Source: Tetrastigma voinierianum (lineage: Eukaryota; Streptophyta; Magnoliopsida; Vitales; Vitaceae). From it: DNA of 64,000 nucleotides. Under the pieces are notes generated by a model. The model saw only the letters and a program-made list of their open reading frames with translations. It was not told the DNA's origin and made no database searches. Below, one piece after another: positions 10,161-20,083 of the stretch. The DNA lies in assembly GCA_016808115.1 (NCBI GenBank), contig JAEQBH010001142.1:186001-250000 (forward strand). Reading direction: 5' to 3'. How positions within the stretch are numbered: position 1 is the stretch's first letter; each line of letters begins with the position of its first letter. Both the position numbers and the translations under genes were made by a program.

Positions 10161-12644
10161 TGTAACACCGCAAATTATTCCCTAGTGTTTTTATGACATT
10201 TTTAGGGTATTATGGATGTCAAATTTGTGTTTTTCGGAAATTTAATAGTTAAATGTGAAAAAGGATATAACCAGAATTATTAAAGAAGTCAAAAGGATAA
10301 TGGTAATTTATCAATTTAGGGTCTTAAGGGACATTAAGTGAAAAGGTTATATGTTAATGTAGAATTTTGATAAGTTGATTTTCAGATTGAATAAATATGG
10401 AGCACTAAAGAGAAAAGGGAAAAACTTTGAGCCAATTGCATGAAGACAACAACTTGTCTTATAGCAGGAAATTCTCAATTTTGGCTTAGGAATTTTTGGC
10501 ATCTGGTGGCGTTTAGAGAATAACCAATTTTTTTGGTTTGCTCACTCCATTTTCTTTAGCTCTCATTGTTCACATAAAGAGGAGGAAAGGAAGGGAAAGA
10601 GAAGAGAAGGAAAGCTAGGTTTGAAGCTTTCAAGATAATCCAGGGTAGGAAAAAAAATCCTAACTCTCTCCGTATTTATGTTTTTGTTGGTTTGAGTTGG
10701 GTTTGAGGTTGGATTTGATATTGTTTTGGTTTGGGTTGGAATTTTCCGGTGATAAGGACCAAAAATGTGTAAAGAGACATGTATGTATGTTAGGAAGTGT
10801 TGTCCAAATTTCCTAAAATCGCATGACTGCCTTTGGCCATAACTTGGCCTACGAACCTCCAATTTGGATGATTCTAGTTGGAGATGAAACCTAAGAACCA
10901 GAGCTACAAATTTCTAGAAGAGACTGAGATTTAAATCCTACTCTAAAAACAAACCCCTGAAAATGAGTTTTACAGTAAGATACTGATTTTGTCTCCTCTA
11001 TGGGAGTAGTTCATGTTGTTTGGACCATTTATTAGGACATACTGATCCAAATGATGTGAATCAAAATCATAATGAAACTAGACATCCAGGAGAGTATCTG
11101 TCATGAAGAAAGTATGGTCATATTATCTATCTATTATTCCAAAAAATTCATCCCATTGAGAACACAATACTGTCCTTGGAAACTGTTCAGGAGCAATCCA
11201 TAATGTTTTGGTCATATCTCCTAATTTAAAGGTCTAAATGACCTGATTTATAGTTTCCTGGAAACTTACACACAGTACCATTTTGTTAGGAAATCACTTT
11301 GTCTAAAAAACCTCAAGCATCGGGGTCAAACAGAAGTTGATTAGATGGCTACGCCTATAGGGACTACTATTACAGCCCATCGTCGGACCGTATGGCAGGA
11401 AAAAGGTGTGTGTGTGTGTAAAATGTGTGTGTGGTGGGTGGTGTGTGTGTGTGTGTGTGGTGTGTGGGTGTGTGGGTGTAAAAAAGGCGCGCAAGTGTGT
11501 GTGTGTGGGCAGGTGTGTGTGTGTGTATGCTGCACTACACGGGCCCTGGTCAACATTCTCCGCCCATTTGGGTCACATTTGATCCCGTTTGGATCAATAC
11601 TATACTATATTGTGATGTACCTATGGGTACCTACTGTACAGTGATTTCCCGTTACATTTCAGTATGCATGAGGAAAATATAGTCATAAGAATTGACTAAG
11701 AGTATAACATGAATGTTATTAAGACCAGTATAAAATGCTCTGAAACACATATAATTCTATGCCTACTTAAGATCGGATAGTGAATAAAATGGGGACTAGT
11801 GCCATTCCCAAGACTTCCTGCTCCATGCCAATCGCATCGTCCGTCTGCAATATTTAGCACGCCCGTTTAGTGCCATGCAGCACTCTTGCCATGGCGCCAT
11901 TAATCGACTGCATTTACGCCACTCTGCTCTTTTACTATGTCAGACCTTCGGGTAATTTATTGTACCGTGTCCATGTTATTCATTTTTACTGGTTAATGCA
12001 AGCAAACATTTATAAGAAATGTATCTAAAAAATGAACAATATGGACACAAAAGTAATCAGCTCAGATGTTAAGGCATACCTCTGTTCTATATTGTAGTGT
12101 ACCTAAGGGTACCTTATGTTATGTACTCCTACAGGAGAGATGAATACTATGATATGTGAAATATTTATACATGCATGTATACTGTAATTAAGGATCACTG
12201 TAAGTGGTCATATATGTTATTATGTTTTCCCGCTGCTGTAGTTTAATACAGGTGTTTCATCCGTAGTTATAAAGAGGTCGCCAGTGATGATCTAGCACGC
12301 TTAAAGCCAACACAACATTGGGAGTCCTCCTTCCGAGGTCCTTGTTTTTTTTTTTGTAATTGAAATGTAATGTAATATTTGTTATAGGAACTTGTATGAA
12401 TACAAGTAGTTAGAGACTCAAGCATATATGAACATGACATTTTAAACACCTCTATAGTGGTAGTTTTACAAGGTTGTGATTTGTAGTCAAGAGTTTTCAT
12501 AATTATGGCTATTTGAAACAAGTTTATGTCATTTATGAATCTATGCTTGAAATGGTCTCAAATAATGCCAAAAAATTAGGTTAATAGGTCTCAGCTCTAT
12601 GTGGCATCCCCTCACCTGCTGCAGTCAGGGGAAGGGGCTCTACA
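10161..12644 (+). mobile_element. Solo LTR J, 2.5 kb, chromovirus-type Ty3/gypsy
   Basis: The ends are TGTAACACC and GGGGCTCTACA, and the TSD is a perfect AGTGT (10156-10160, 12645-12649). The related A 5' LTR has the uninterrupted site near 54209 (AGAGTGTTGTATAGTT), which confirms the insertion point. There is no ORF of substance. It has diverged copies of the ~190 bp unit of K (GGCCATAACTTGGCC near 10836, AATTTGGATGATTC near 10861), a purine-rich block at 10576-10615 and a GT microsatellite. Confidence 0.92.
11406..11527. repeat. Interrupted (GT)n microsatellite in LTR J
   Basis: Runs of GT with TGGG and AAAA interruptions. Cys/Val-rich plus-strand and His/Thr-rich minus-strand frames across it are artefacts. 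Confidence 0.9.
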
Positions 12645-13061
12645 AGTGTTGTATAGTTACTGCAGGAACATGGGTTGTGGTCGCTATAGTGGTCAACACC
12701 ACACTAAGAGTTGATCTTCCGAGTGTTGGTCTTCTTAATTACTGCAGGGAATTATTGTGGTCGTGACCACACCGAATGTGTTGACCTCAATCTCCGGTGG
12801 TCACAACCACAATGCAATAACTGCTGCACAGGCTTCTTCATATTTTTTCTCTATGGTCACGACCATGACTTTTTCATTGCATATCTTTCTCATTTCTTGC
12901 CCACATTGCTTGTTTTTCGTCTCGTTTTCTTTGTTTCTACAAAATACAAAATTATAGGGTGTTAGATATGAAAATGAATAAAAAGAATGCTTAGTTAGCA
13001 TGAAAAAATGAAATAAGCTATGTTTTGCACTAAATAAAGCTAACCTAAAGCACACCTAACA

Positions 13062-14832
13062 AATTCCCCTAAACTTAGTATTTTGCTTGTCCTCAAGAAA
13101 AGCAATAACATATTTTTCTTATTCACAACTGATTGACATGTTGAGCATTTATTCAGATACTAAATGATAAACCGCCTAAAGGATTTTACCTTCAAATCAC
13201 ACAAAGAAAACTTTGAGATAGCTTTGTAAAAAATAATAGATTGATCAATAGTTAATCCTACCTAAACCATAGTTCTCAAGTGTGTGTGTGTGTAGTCTCT
13301 CCCTTCTAGCTAATTGCAGCTCAGATGGAATTACATGAATATGAGTGGAATGGGATCTCTCACTCACATAGCGAGTGTGTAGGACTCCATAGGCTTGTTG
13401 TGCTTATCACTCTCCACTAATGTAGGCAATGCACAACACTTAGGATCAACTAGGTCTTCAAAAGCTTGTAATGTATGGCTTAGGTAAAGGTGGTTAAATA
13501 GGTCACTTAGGCTTTAGTTCACGCAAAACATACATGTTTTCCTTTTTCTCCACTTAATTGTCCATCCTTTAGCATATCACATTCTTTATAGTTGAATTCC
13601 TAAGCTTTCCCCCCAAACTTGGCTTAATTGCATCTTTTCAACGCATAGCCATTCCCCTAAACTTGCTTGATTCTCACTATTTTCACCATTTTTGCAAGCA
13701 AACCAATTCTTTATTTCTTTTTCTTATAGCCTTCAAGGTATGGAGTGGTGAAATGGTTGACCTCCTTAAGTTTTCTACCTACCCTTAATGAACTTTAGGT
13801 CAGTAACTCCCAGACCAGTTGGCCTTAGGGTACTAGATGTAGAACACCCCTAAGAACTTACTCAAGGTGGGAAGGCTACAAGGTCAAATAACTACACCTT
13901 GTTTTATACTTCTTTTTCCCTTTTTTCTTTCTTTTTTTTTTTTTTTTTGCCCCAAACCTCTTTTGCTTTCTATTCATCATTCACCCACTTCAGCCAAAGT
14001 CCCACTTCAAACTACATGGCTTCACAGGATATAACTTTGATAGCTACATGTTAGGGTAAACATGGGTTTCTAACTGAAGGGGATTCAACACAAAGGTTCA
14101 AAGGGCTAATTCTTGGCTTTCAAGACATAAAATGGTTAATAAGGCTCAATATTAGGTGACTATAGATTAATGCATATAAGGATTAGCTAGAAAGGCTCAA
14201 TCGATCCAAGGATGACCTATATCATTTCCTAATTGTCGTGTTGCCAAGGATTTCGCGTCAAGTGATAATTGAACAAGTTCTAGAGTCTTAAGAGATCAAT
14301 TAAAATGATATTCACCTAATTCTTCTCTAAACCTAGCAATATTGACTAAAAAGGGTACATGACTTTTGCTCAAGATACTAAGAACATATGGTCTAGGTTG
14401 TAACTACATAGTCAAACCATTATGCATTACATTCAACTATCTCTCATGTTCTTCATATGAAAGAAAGTTCATTATTTATTCATCATAGACATCACAATTA
14501 TCCCAAAACAATCTCAACCAAAAACAAAGTAAAAAAATAAAAATAACCTAAAAACTAAAAACATATAAAAGCATGCATTGTCTTGGATAACTAAAGCTTG
14601 AAAATTTTGAAACAAAGGGATAATCCCAAAACTTAAAACATGCATTGTCCTCAATGTATGAAATATAAAAGGTAAGAACAGAGGACTCCCCTAGATGATG
14701 AAGTGTGATCATTGGGCTCAAGTTGAGGTGGGTTTGTGATGAAAATCCTCCATTGTATGCTCCACTTGGATGTATATGGTTTACATTAGGCACACTAAAG
14801 TGTCCAGTCTCCCAAAACATGAAGGCGAAATT
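13062..14832 (-). mobile_element. Element A 3' non-coding block
   Basis: The block lies between pol and the 3' LTR in coding orientation and has no intact ORF. It contains ACCAGTTGGCCTTAGGGT, a block also found in B (about 30137) and C (about 36072). Here it can form a hairpin (13824-13831 with 13846-13854). A further conserved piece at 14190-14280 (TAGAAAGGCTCAA, AAGGAT, GGATTTCGC) matches C near 36420-36510. Poly-T lies near 13925-13948. Confidence 0.7.
13824..13854 (-). other. Conserved 3' block hairpin, element A copy
   Basis: CTTAGGGT pairs with ACCCCTAAG (one bulged C) around a 14-base loop. The equivalent positions in C also pair. Confidence 0.5.
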
Positions 14833-15692
14833 TAATTAGGTACCACGGTGGTGTTTCGAATCAACAAATTTATGTCTGAAATTCTCACACTTCCGTAGCA
14901 AAGCTACTGCAGTATAGCGACTCTAGGCTCGAACACAGGGATGGGTTTTCTTCGTACAAATGATTTGAAATTGGCTCAAAATGGTGAATTTGTTTTGGAT
15001 TTTAGGGTTTGATAAAAACAGGGGGGTTTTGATGGTGGCGGGAAACGAAATGAAGTAAAATATAAAAGAAATTTCATGAGTTTCAAGCTACGGGTTTCGT
15101 TCTAGAACTTGGCCCGGGGGTCCTCAGGCCATTTTCCTCGCATTTGGGAGGATGACCTATAGTCATTTCCCGAACCGGATCTTCGTTTAGCTATAAAAAC
15201 CGACCCAAAAAAAAACTATCCTTTGAACATGGCATTTCTTGTTAGTGTGGTCTCCAGGACGGTGAGGGCATGCCTCGTTGTCGCCTTACAATAACCCCGC
15301 AGGTATAACTAATGAATCTCGGTGGATCTAGCAATAAGCATCACTTTGAACCCTAAAAAATTATCAAATACCGATAATTCAAGGTGAATGGAAGGGGTTA
15401 CAACTAAGATTCTAAGAGAAAAACCAAAAATAACAATGAATACCTACGTTGAAAACATGAGAACCCTTTGTTACACCCAGTTCCCTTGCCCAGTAGCCTT
15501 CCTCTTCAAGGAAGAGAGGGTTTTAGCTGCTCATCCTCCAAGTTGTCATCCTTGGAGGGTGTGTGGTTGCCCAGAAAGTGAGAGAAGCGAGAAGAAGCGA
15601 GAAAATGAGAAGATGGGAAGCTTTGGGAAAATTTGAGCTTCATGATTTTGTGTGAGCAAAAGTTAAGATTTAGTACAGTGCTTATGCAGGGC

Positions 15693-15699
15693 TTTTATA
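15693..15699 (-). promoter_or_regulatory. TATA box of LTR X1
   Basis: GGCTATAAAAGCCC on the minus strand. The same element occurs in G (55615-55621) and, changed, at 38340-38347 in X2. Confidence 0.6.
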
Positions 15700-16194
15700 G
15701 CCAAACCCCCTTCTAATTACAAAAACCTTATAGCAAACAGTAATACAATGGGGGCAAAATAGGAAGAAAACGAAAAGTAACAAAAGGTGAACAAGACAAG
15801 CAGGCGCGAGGAGATTCCAACAAAGAGCGGGGATGAAACAGTGGCAAAAATTTGTGAGCAGTGCGAAAGGAGGAAGGAATTTCGTAACCGTGCAAAATTT
15901 CGCAGGTTGCAAAATTTAAAACTATGAAAATTTCGCATGGTTAACGATTAAAGTTTGCGAAAATTTATAACCACCAAAATTTGCTATCTCCATTTTCTTT
16001 GTATTTTACACTCTTCTTTCATACGGTCATAAGATGCAATCTTGAGGTTGACTAAATTCTTCGTGCTTAGATCCGACTAAACAATTCGGCATACATAGCT
16101 AGCAAAAAACTACAAAATTAGTCATAAAATGTGATCATTAGAATAAGCAGGGGACCTTAATGTATTACCGTCGGATTAATTATGCTGATTAGTA

Positions 16195-16258
16195 CACAAA
16201 AAGTGCTCAAAACCTGCAATAAACAGGGTTTAAAATAGCACTTTTTGAGCACTAATCA
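16195..16258 (-). repeat. Terminal hairpin of LTR X1
   Basis: AAAAAGTGCT pairs with AGCACTTTTT, and an inner ACCTG pairs with CAGGGT-type bases across a CAATAAA loop. It sits at the very 5' edge of the LTR and recurs in X2 and in both G LTRs. Confidence 0.75.
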
Positions 16259-16503
16259 GTAGCTTCAACGCCATGACAAACACACATTGAACTAACATAA
16301 ACACTAAAAACAAATATAACATGCAAAACAAACTAAAATATTGCAAAACAAATTAAAGTAGTAAATGGATTGAAATCCTTATTGTTACTCGGGTTGCCTC
16401 CAAAGAAGCGCTAAGTTTAACGTCGCTAGCTCAACTTCCCTGATACTCATTGGTGACCACACTCGGTAACGAAAAAACACATAGCTCAACACATCCCCAT
16501 AGC
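16259..16503 (-). mobile_element. Element A pol-end motif
   Basis: GGGTTGCCTCCAAAGAAGCG, continuing CTAAGTTTAACGTC (16390-16423), is the short conserved sequence that follows integrase in this lineage. No ORF. It links X1 to the integrase C-terminus. Confidence 0.65.
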
Positions 16504-16787
16504 TTATGATTTCAATATAATGATGGAATTTTTCCTATCAATTTCACCCCTAAAATAGGGCTTCAAACGTTGTCCATTCACTTTAAACTTTCCCCTTTCC
16601 GAATGAGACGATTCCACACTCCCATATAGAAATACTTGAGTGATGACGAAGGGTCCCGACCATCTGATTTCAGTTTTCCAGGGAACAATTTCAACCTTGA
16701 ATTGAAGAGAAGGACATGTTGACCCGACTAAAATTCTTTTCTCACAATGTGCTTGCAATGCCATGCCTTGGTTAATTTCTTGTATAT
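16504..16787 (-). pseudogene. Element A integrase C-terminal part
   Basis: The minus strand reads EINQGMALQAHCEKRILVG, then LQFKVEIVPWKTEIRWSGPF, VITQVFLYGSVE and GKFKVNGQRLKPYF. This is the conserved WSGPF...FKVNGQRLKPY region of Athila integrase tails. It is the continuation of the catalytic core at 18166-18809 once solo LTR H is removed (ENAKIY then KEINQG). The end DRKNSIIILKS runs to a stop at 16504. Confidence 0.85.
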
Positions 16788-18165
16788 TGATAGGCGTGAA
16801 TGTGTGTATATAAAATAATACACCCATGTGGGCAAGTGCATGCTTCACCTCAAGTAATATAGTGTGTAAAAAGTAAGAGTATCATCCCACGAGGATTGGC
16901 TATTAAGTACCGATTCTAGTTTAGCTTAGGCTCTGTTTGGATGATGGAAAATATGTGGAAGACTTCAATTAACTAAGGTAACATGCAATTTCCTAAACTA
17001 CAATGACTCAAGACTAAAATCCTTAGAGCATAGATTTCACCAATCCAAGCCTATATGAACCACTTAACCCAATCAATTAATGTTCATTGCATTATGTTGA
17101 TGGCGATTTCACTAATGTAATTGTGAATCTCTATATATAACTCACAACCTACCCCTAGGATTTAGGTATTTTTCATCTCTACTCAATCTCAAAACCCTAG
17201 GAATGAAATAAACTCAAGAAACCCCGATACCATACCTAATCTCACTTATTTCTCTATCTCATTACAATTAAATGGTAATTCCTCCATGGTCTAATTCAAT
17301 TCTTACTTCTCAAGTCTCGAATTGAACCACACATCATGCAAGTATTGGCCAATCACCAACATGAATTAAGATCAAAATGAACTACTCAACACATGTATGA
17401 AAGCAAAACATCACTCAACTGAAATTAAGAGAGATTCATATAAACAAGTATTGATTACATCCAAGACCTAAGAAAACTAACTAGAAAATAATTGGAAAAG
17501 GAATTACAACCATGAAAAACAGAGATAGCGAGAGAGAATAAATAGTTTGGAGTGAAAGTCTTGTCTCATCCTTCCATCTTCTTTTTCTTCAAGTTTCTCC
17601 CCTTCCAAGAGCCTTGCCCTGTGTTTAGGAACCCTAAGGAACTCCCAAATCCTCCCCTAATGTTGCCCTAAGTGATGCTTTATATAGTCCTCTACCGAAA
17701 ATAGGCTGGAAATGGGCTAAAAACAACTGTTGGGTTGAAAAATCACTGCTTGGTCGCGACCACACTAAGAGATAAAAAAAAAAAGTCGCTACTGAAAAAG
17801 GTTGTGGTTGCAACCATAGATTGCAACTTGCATAACTTCTTCGTTCAGACTCCAAATTTGGTGTTCTTAGTACTGTTGGAAAGCTCTTGAAGAGTAGAAT
17901 CCATCTATATAAATATTGATGCCATTTGAGGTCATCTTATAGCTGAAGTTTTTGAAATACAGTAGCTTCTGTTGCATGTTGTAGTTGTGTTTGCTGATTT
18001 TCCACTTTTTCGCTTATTTTTCACCTCGATTTTGTTCATATGCATTCCATGGTTGACCTAATCATAAATTTGAACATTTAGGGCATTAGAACACTTATTT
18101 ATAACTAAAAACTACAAAATAACACAAAAACATAGGTATAGAATGAGTATGTTTAATACTCATCA
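16788..18165 (-). mobile_element. Solo LTR H in element A integrase
   Basis: The ends are TGATAGGCG and ACTCATCA, with a perfect TSD TATAT (16783-16787, 18166-18170). A TATATAAA box lies at 17679-17686 (minus strand) and the palindromic word TGGTCGCGACCACAC at 17751-17765, about 65 bases upstream of it. The word type is that of element A's LTR, so H is likely a relative of A. No coding sequence. The 73-residue frame across it is non-genic. Confidence 0.9.
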
Positions 18166-18809
18166 TATATCTTGGCATTCTCATAGGTTTAATGCTGAAA
18201 TTCATCAAGTTTATTGAGTTGCAATAGCCTCTTCTCTCCAGCCACCTGGAAGTCCATATTCAACTTCCTTGTTGCCTAATAAGCTATATGCTCAAGTTCC
18301 ACCGGTAGATGACATGCTTTACCAAAGACTAACCTATAGGGAGAGGTCCCTATTGGAGTTTTGAAATATGTTTAGTATGACCAAAGTGCATCGTCCATCT
18401 TTGTCAACCAATCCTTTCGGGATACATTCACATTTTTCTCTAGGATCCTTTTAATTTCCCAGTTGGAAATTTCAGCTTGGCCATTACATTGTGGATGATA
18501 GGCAAGAGCTGTGTGGTGTCGTACTCCATACTTGGACAAAAGTGATTCGATCAACTTGTTACAAAAGTGCGTTCCTTCATCACTCACAATAGCCCAAAGA
18601 GTTCCAAACCTCGAGAAGATGTGCTTGCGAAGAAATTTCATGACCACCTTGGCATCACAAGTAACCATGGGGATAGCTTCCACCCACTTAGATACGTAGT
18701 CCACCGCCAATGATATGTATTTGTTTCCATAAGAGAACAGGAATGGGCAGATGAAATCAATGCCCCAATCATCAAACAATTCGACTTCTAAGATTGAATT
18801 CAAGGGCAT
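18166..18809 (-). pseudogene. Element A integrase catalytic core
   Basis: Integrase core of the DDE type. The minus strand reads FDDWGIDFICPF (first Asp), SLAVDYVSKWVEAI, IVSDEGTHFCNKLI (second Asp) and AYHPQCNGQAEISN (Glu). All three catalytic acids are therefore visible at 18372-18809. The frame continues, interrupted, to ENAKIY at 18166. The N-terminal zinc-binding (HHCC) region should lie at 18810-18990, where only broken fragments such as HTCGGHFSGQRT-like text are seen. The initial Met at 18809 is within the polyprotein and is not a real start. Confidence 0.9.
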
Positions 18810-18986
18810 TTAATTTTTTCTCGAAATATTTCCTATTCTTTGGCATCTATCATAGGTTTTCATGAATGAGTGAGCATCCGTGAATAAGGTAGGCTGATAA
18901 AATCCCGATTGCAACACCTTTGCACTTGTCCTTTGTCCACTAAAATGTCCACCACACTCCAAAGAATGACAATGGAGAAGGATAGC

Positions 18987-19615
18987 TCACATTTCATTTT
19001 CTAGGATACATCTTCTAATCATTTGATCAACACAATGTCTATAGAGAATGAGATCCTCCCATAAATAATGCCTCAATTCAACAAAGAACCTTTTCTTTTG
19101 TTGAGAAGTTAAGTCCAAAGGTATCATTATGGCAGCTAGGTAGTTCACGATGTATGCAAACCATGAAGTCCAATCAACTTGGGAAACAACTAGTAATTGC
19201 TCATCGGAGAAACTATCATTGATTTGAACTTGTGAAGCTTCGCTATCCTCCAATTCTAGTATTGAAAGGTGGTCGGCCACCCAACTTTCTAATGCCTTCT
19301 TGTCTTTTGTCTCCACATCAAATTCTTGCAAAAGAAGGACCCATCTTAAAATGCGAGGCTTGGCATCCTTCTTTGTCATTAGATACTTTATGGTCGAGTG
19401 ATCTGTGAAGACAATGACCTTGTTACCAATCATGTATGGTTGGAATTTGTCAAAGCAAAGACTATTTCTAGCAACTCTTTTACAGTGGTGGCATAATTCG
19501 GTTGTGCTTCATTTAGAGTTTTGCTAGCATAGTATATGGAATGAAACACCTTGTTCTTCCGTTGTCCCAAAACTACCCCTACCTCATAGTCACTTGCATT
19601 ACACATTAGTTCCAT
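18987..19615 (-). pseudogene. Element A RNase H domain
   Basis: RNase H removes the RNA strand after reverse transcription. Two overlapping frames carry the parts: 19615-19430 (ELMCNASDYEVGVVLGQRK, IYYASKTLNEAQPNYATTVK) and 19433-18987 (VIVFTDHSTIKYLMTKKDAK, PRILRWVLLLQEFDVETKDK). The TDHS motif holds one catalytic Asp. The usual first catalytic Asp is replaced by Asn (CNASD). A frameshift at about 19430 separates the two parts, so the domain is dead. Confidence 0.88.
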
Positions 19616-20083
19616 TGTCCCAACATTTGATCAATGAATGGTAATGGAAAATGATCTTTCCTAGTGGCTTTGTTCAACTTCCTATAGTCAATGCAGATTC
19701 TCCAGCCACTTACTGTTCTTGTAGGGATTAACTCATTGTTTTCATTTTTAATCACTGTCATCCCACCTTTCTTTGGCACCACTTGGACCGGGCTCACCCA
19801 TGGACTATCTAAAATGGGATAAATCACTCCTATATCAAGCCATTTTAAGACTTCCTTGCATACCACTTCCTTCATAGTTGGGTTAAGCCTTCTTTGGGCT
19901 TTAAATGTGGGTTTATTGTCATCCTCTAAAAGTATTCTATGCATGCACATTGATGGCCTAATTCCCTTTATATTGGCTAAAGACCATCCAATCGCCTCCT
20001 TGTGCTCTCTAACCACTCTCAATAGCTTTTCCTCTTCCACTTTAGAGAGATAAGAAGAGATAATGACCAGTAAGGTAGAAGAC
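19606..20083 (-). pseudogene. Element A reverse transcriptase, N-terminal part only
   Basis: RT copies the element RNA into DNA. The minus strand reads LRVVREHKEAIGWSLANIKG, MHRILLEDDNKPTFKAQRRL, WVSPVQVVPKKGGM and GWRICIDYRKLNKATRKDHF, then PLPFIDQML. After this the sequence joins RNase H (ELMCNASD) within about ten codons, so the palm with the YxDD-type catalytic motif is deleted. The upstream end continues across solo LTR F into 22936-22990 (LRYAYLGES, then STLLVIIS), in frame. Confidence 0.9.

Larger units (their letters stand above)
8939..13061 (-). repeat. Element A 3' LTR, split by solo LTR J
   Basis: The LTR pieces are 8939-10160 and 12650-13061. A polypurine-type tract follows in coding orientation (reverse complement of AATTCCCCTAAACTTAG at 13062). 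A TATA-like TATTTAA lies at 9941-9947 on the minus strand. GTGGTCGCGACCAC-type palindromes (for example near 10008, 10040, 10137, 12675, 12759, 12798 and 12855) lie upstream of it in U3. Confidence 0.88.
14833..16258 (-). mobile_element. LTR X1 (family X, Athila-like), no clear TSD
   Basis: It matches the LTRs of element G and LTR X2: AATCAACAAATTTAT near the left end, CGAACACAGGGATGGGTTTTC, GATGACCTATAGTCA, and the terminal hairpin ending GAGCACTAATCA. The left end is taken as TAATTAGG (14833), aligning with TGATTC in the other copies. The flanks AAATT and GTAGC do not match, so one side was probably lost together with adjacent sequence. It lies between A's 3' block and A's pol end. TATA box TATAAAA at 15693-15699 (minus). 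X-type words (AAATTTCGCA) lie at 15880-15940. The 82-residue frame at 15388-15636 is inside the LTR and is not a recognised gene. Confidence 0.75.

Noticed and set aside
11345..11682. Cys/Val- and His/Thr-rich ORFs on both strands
   Set aside because: They are translations of a GT microsatellite inside solo LTR J.
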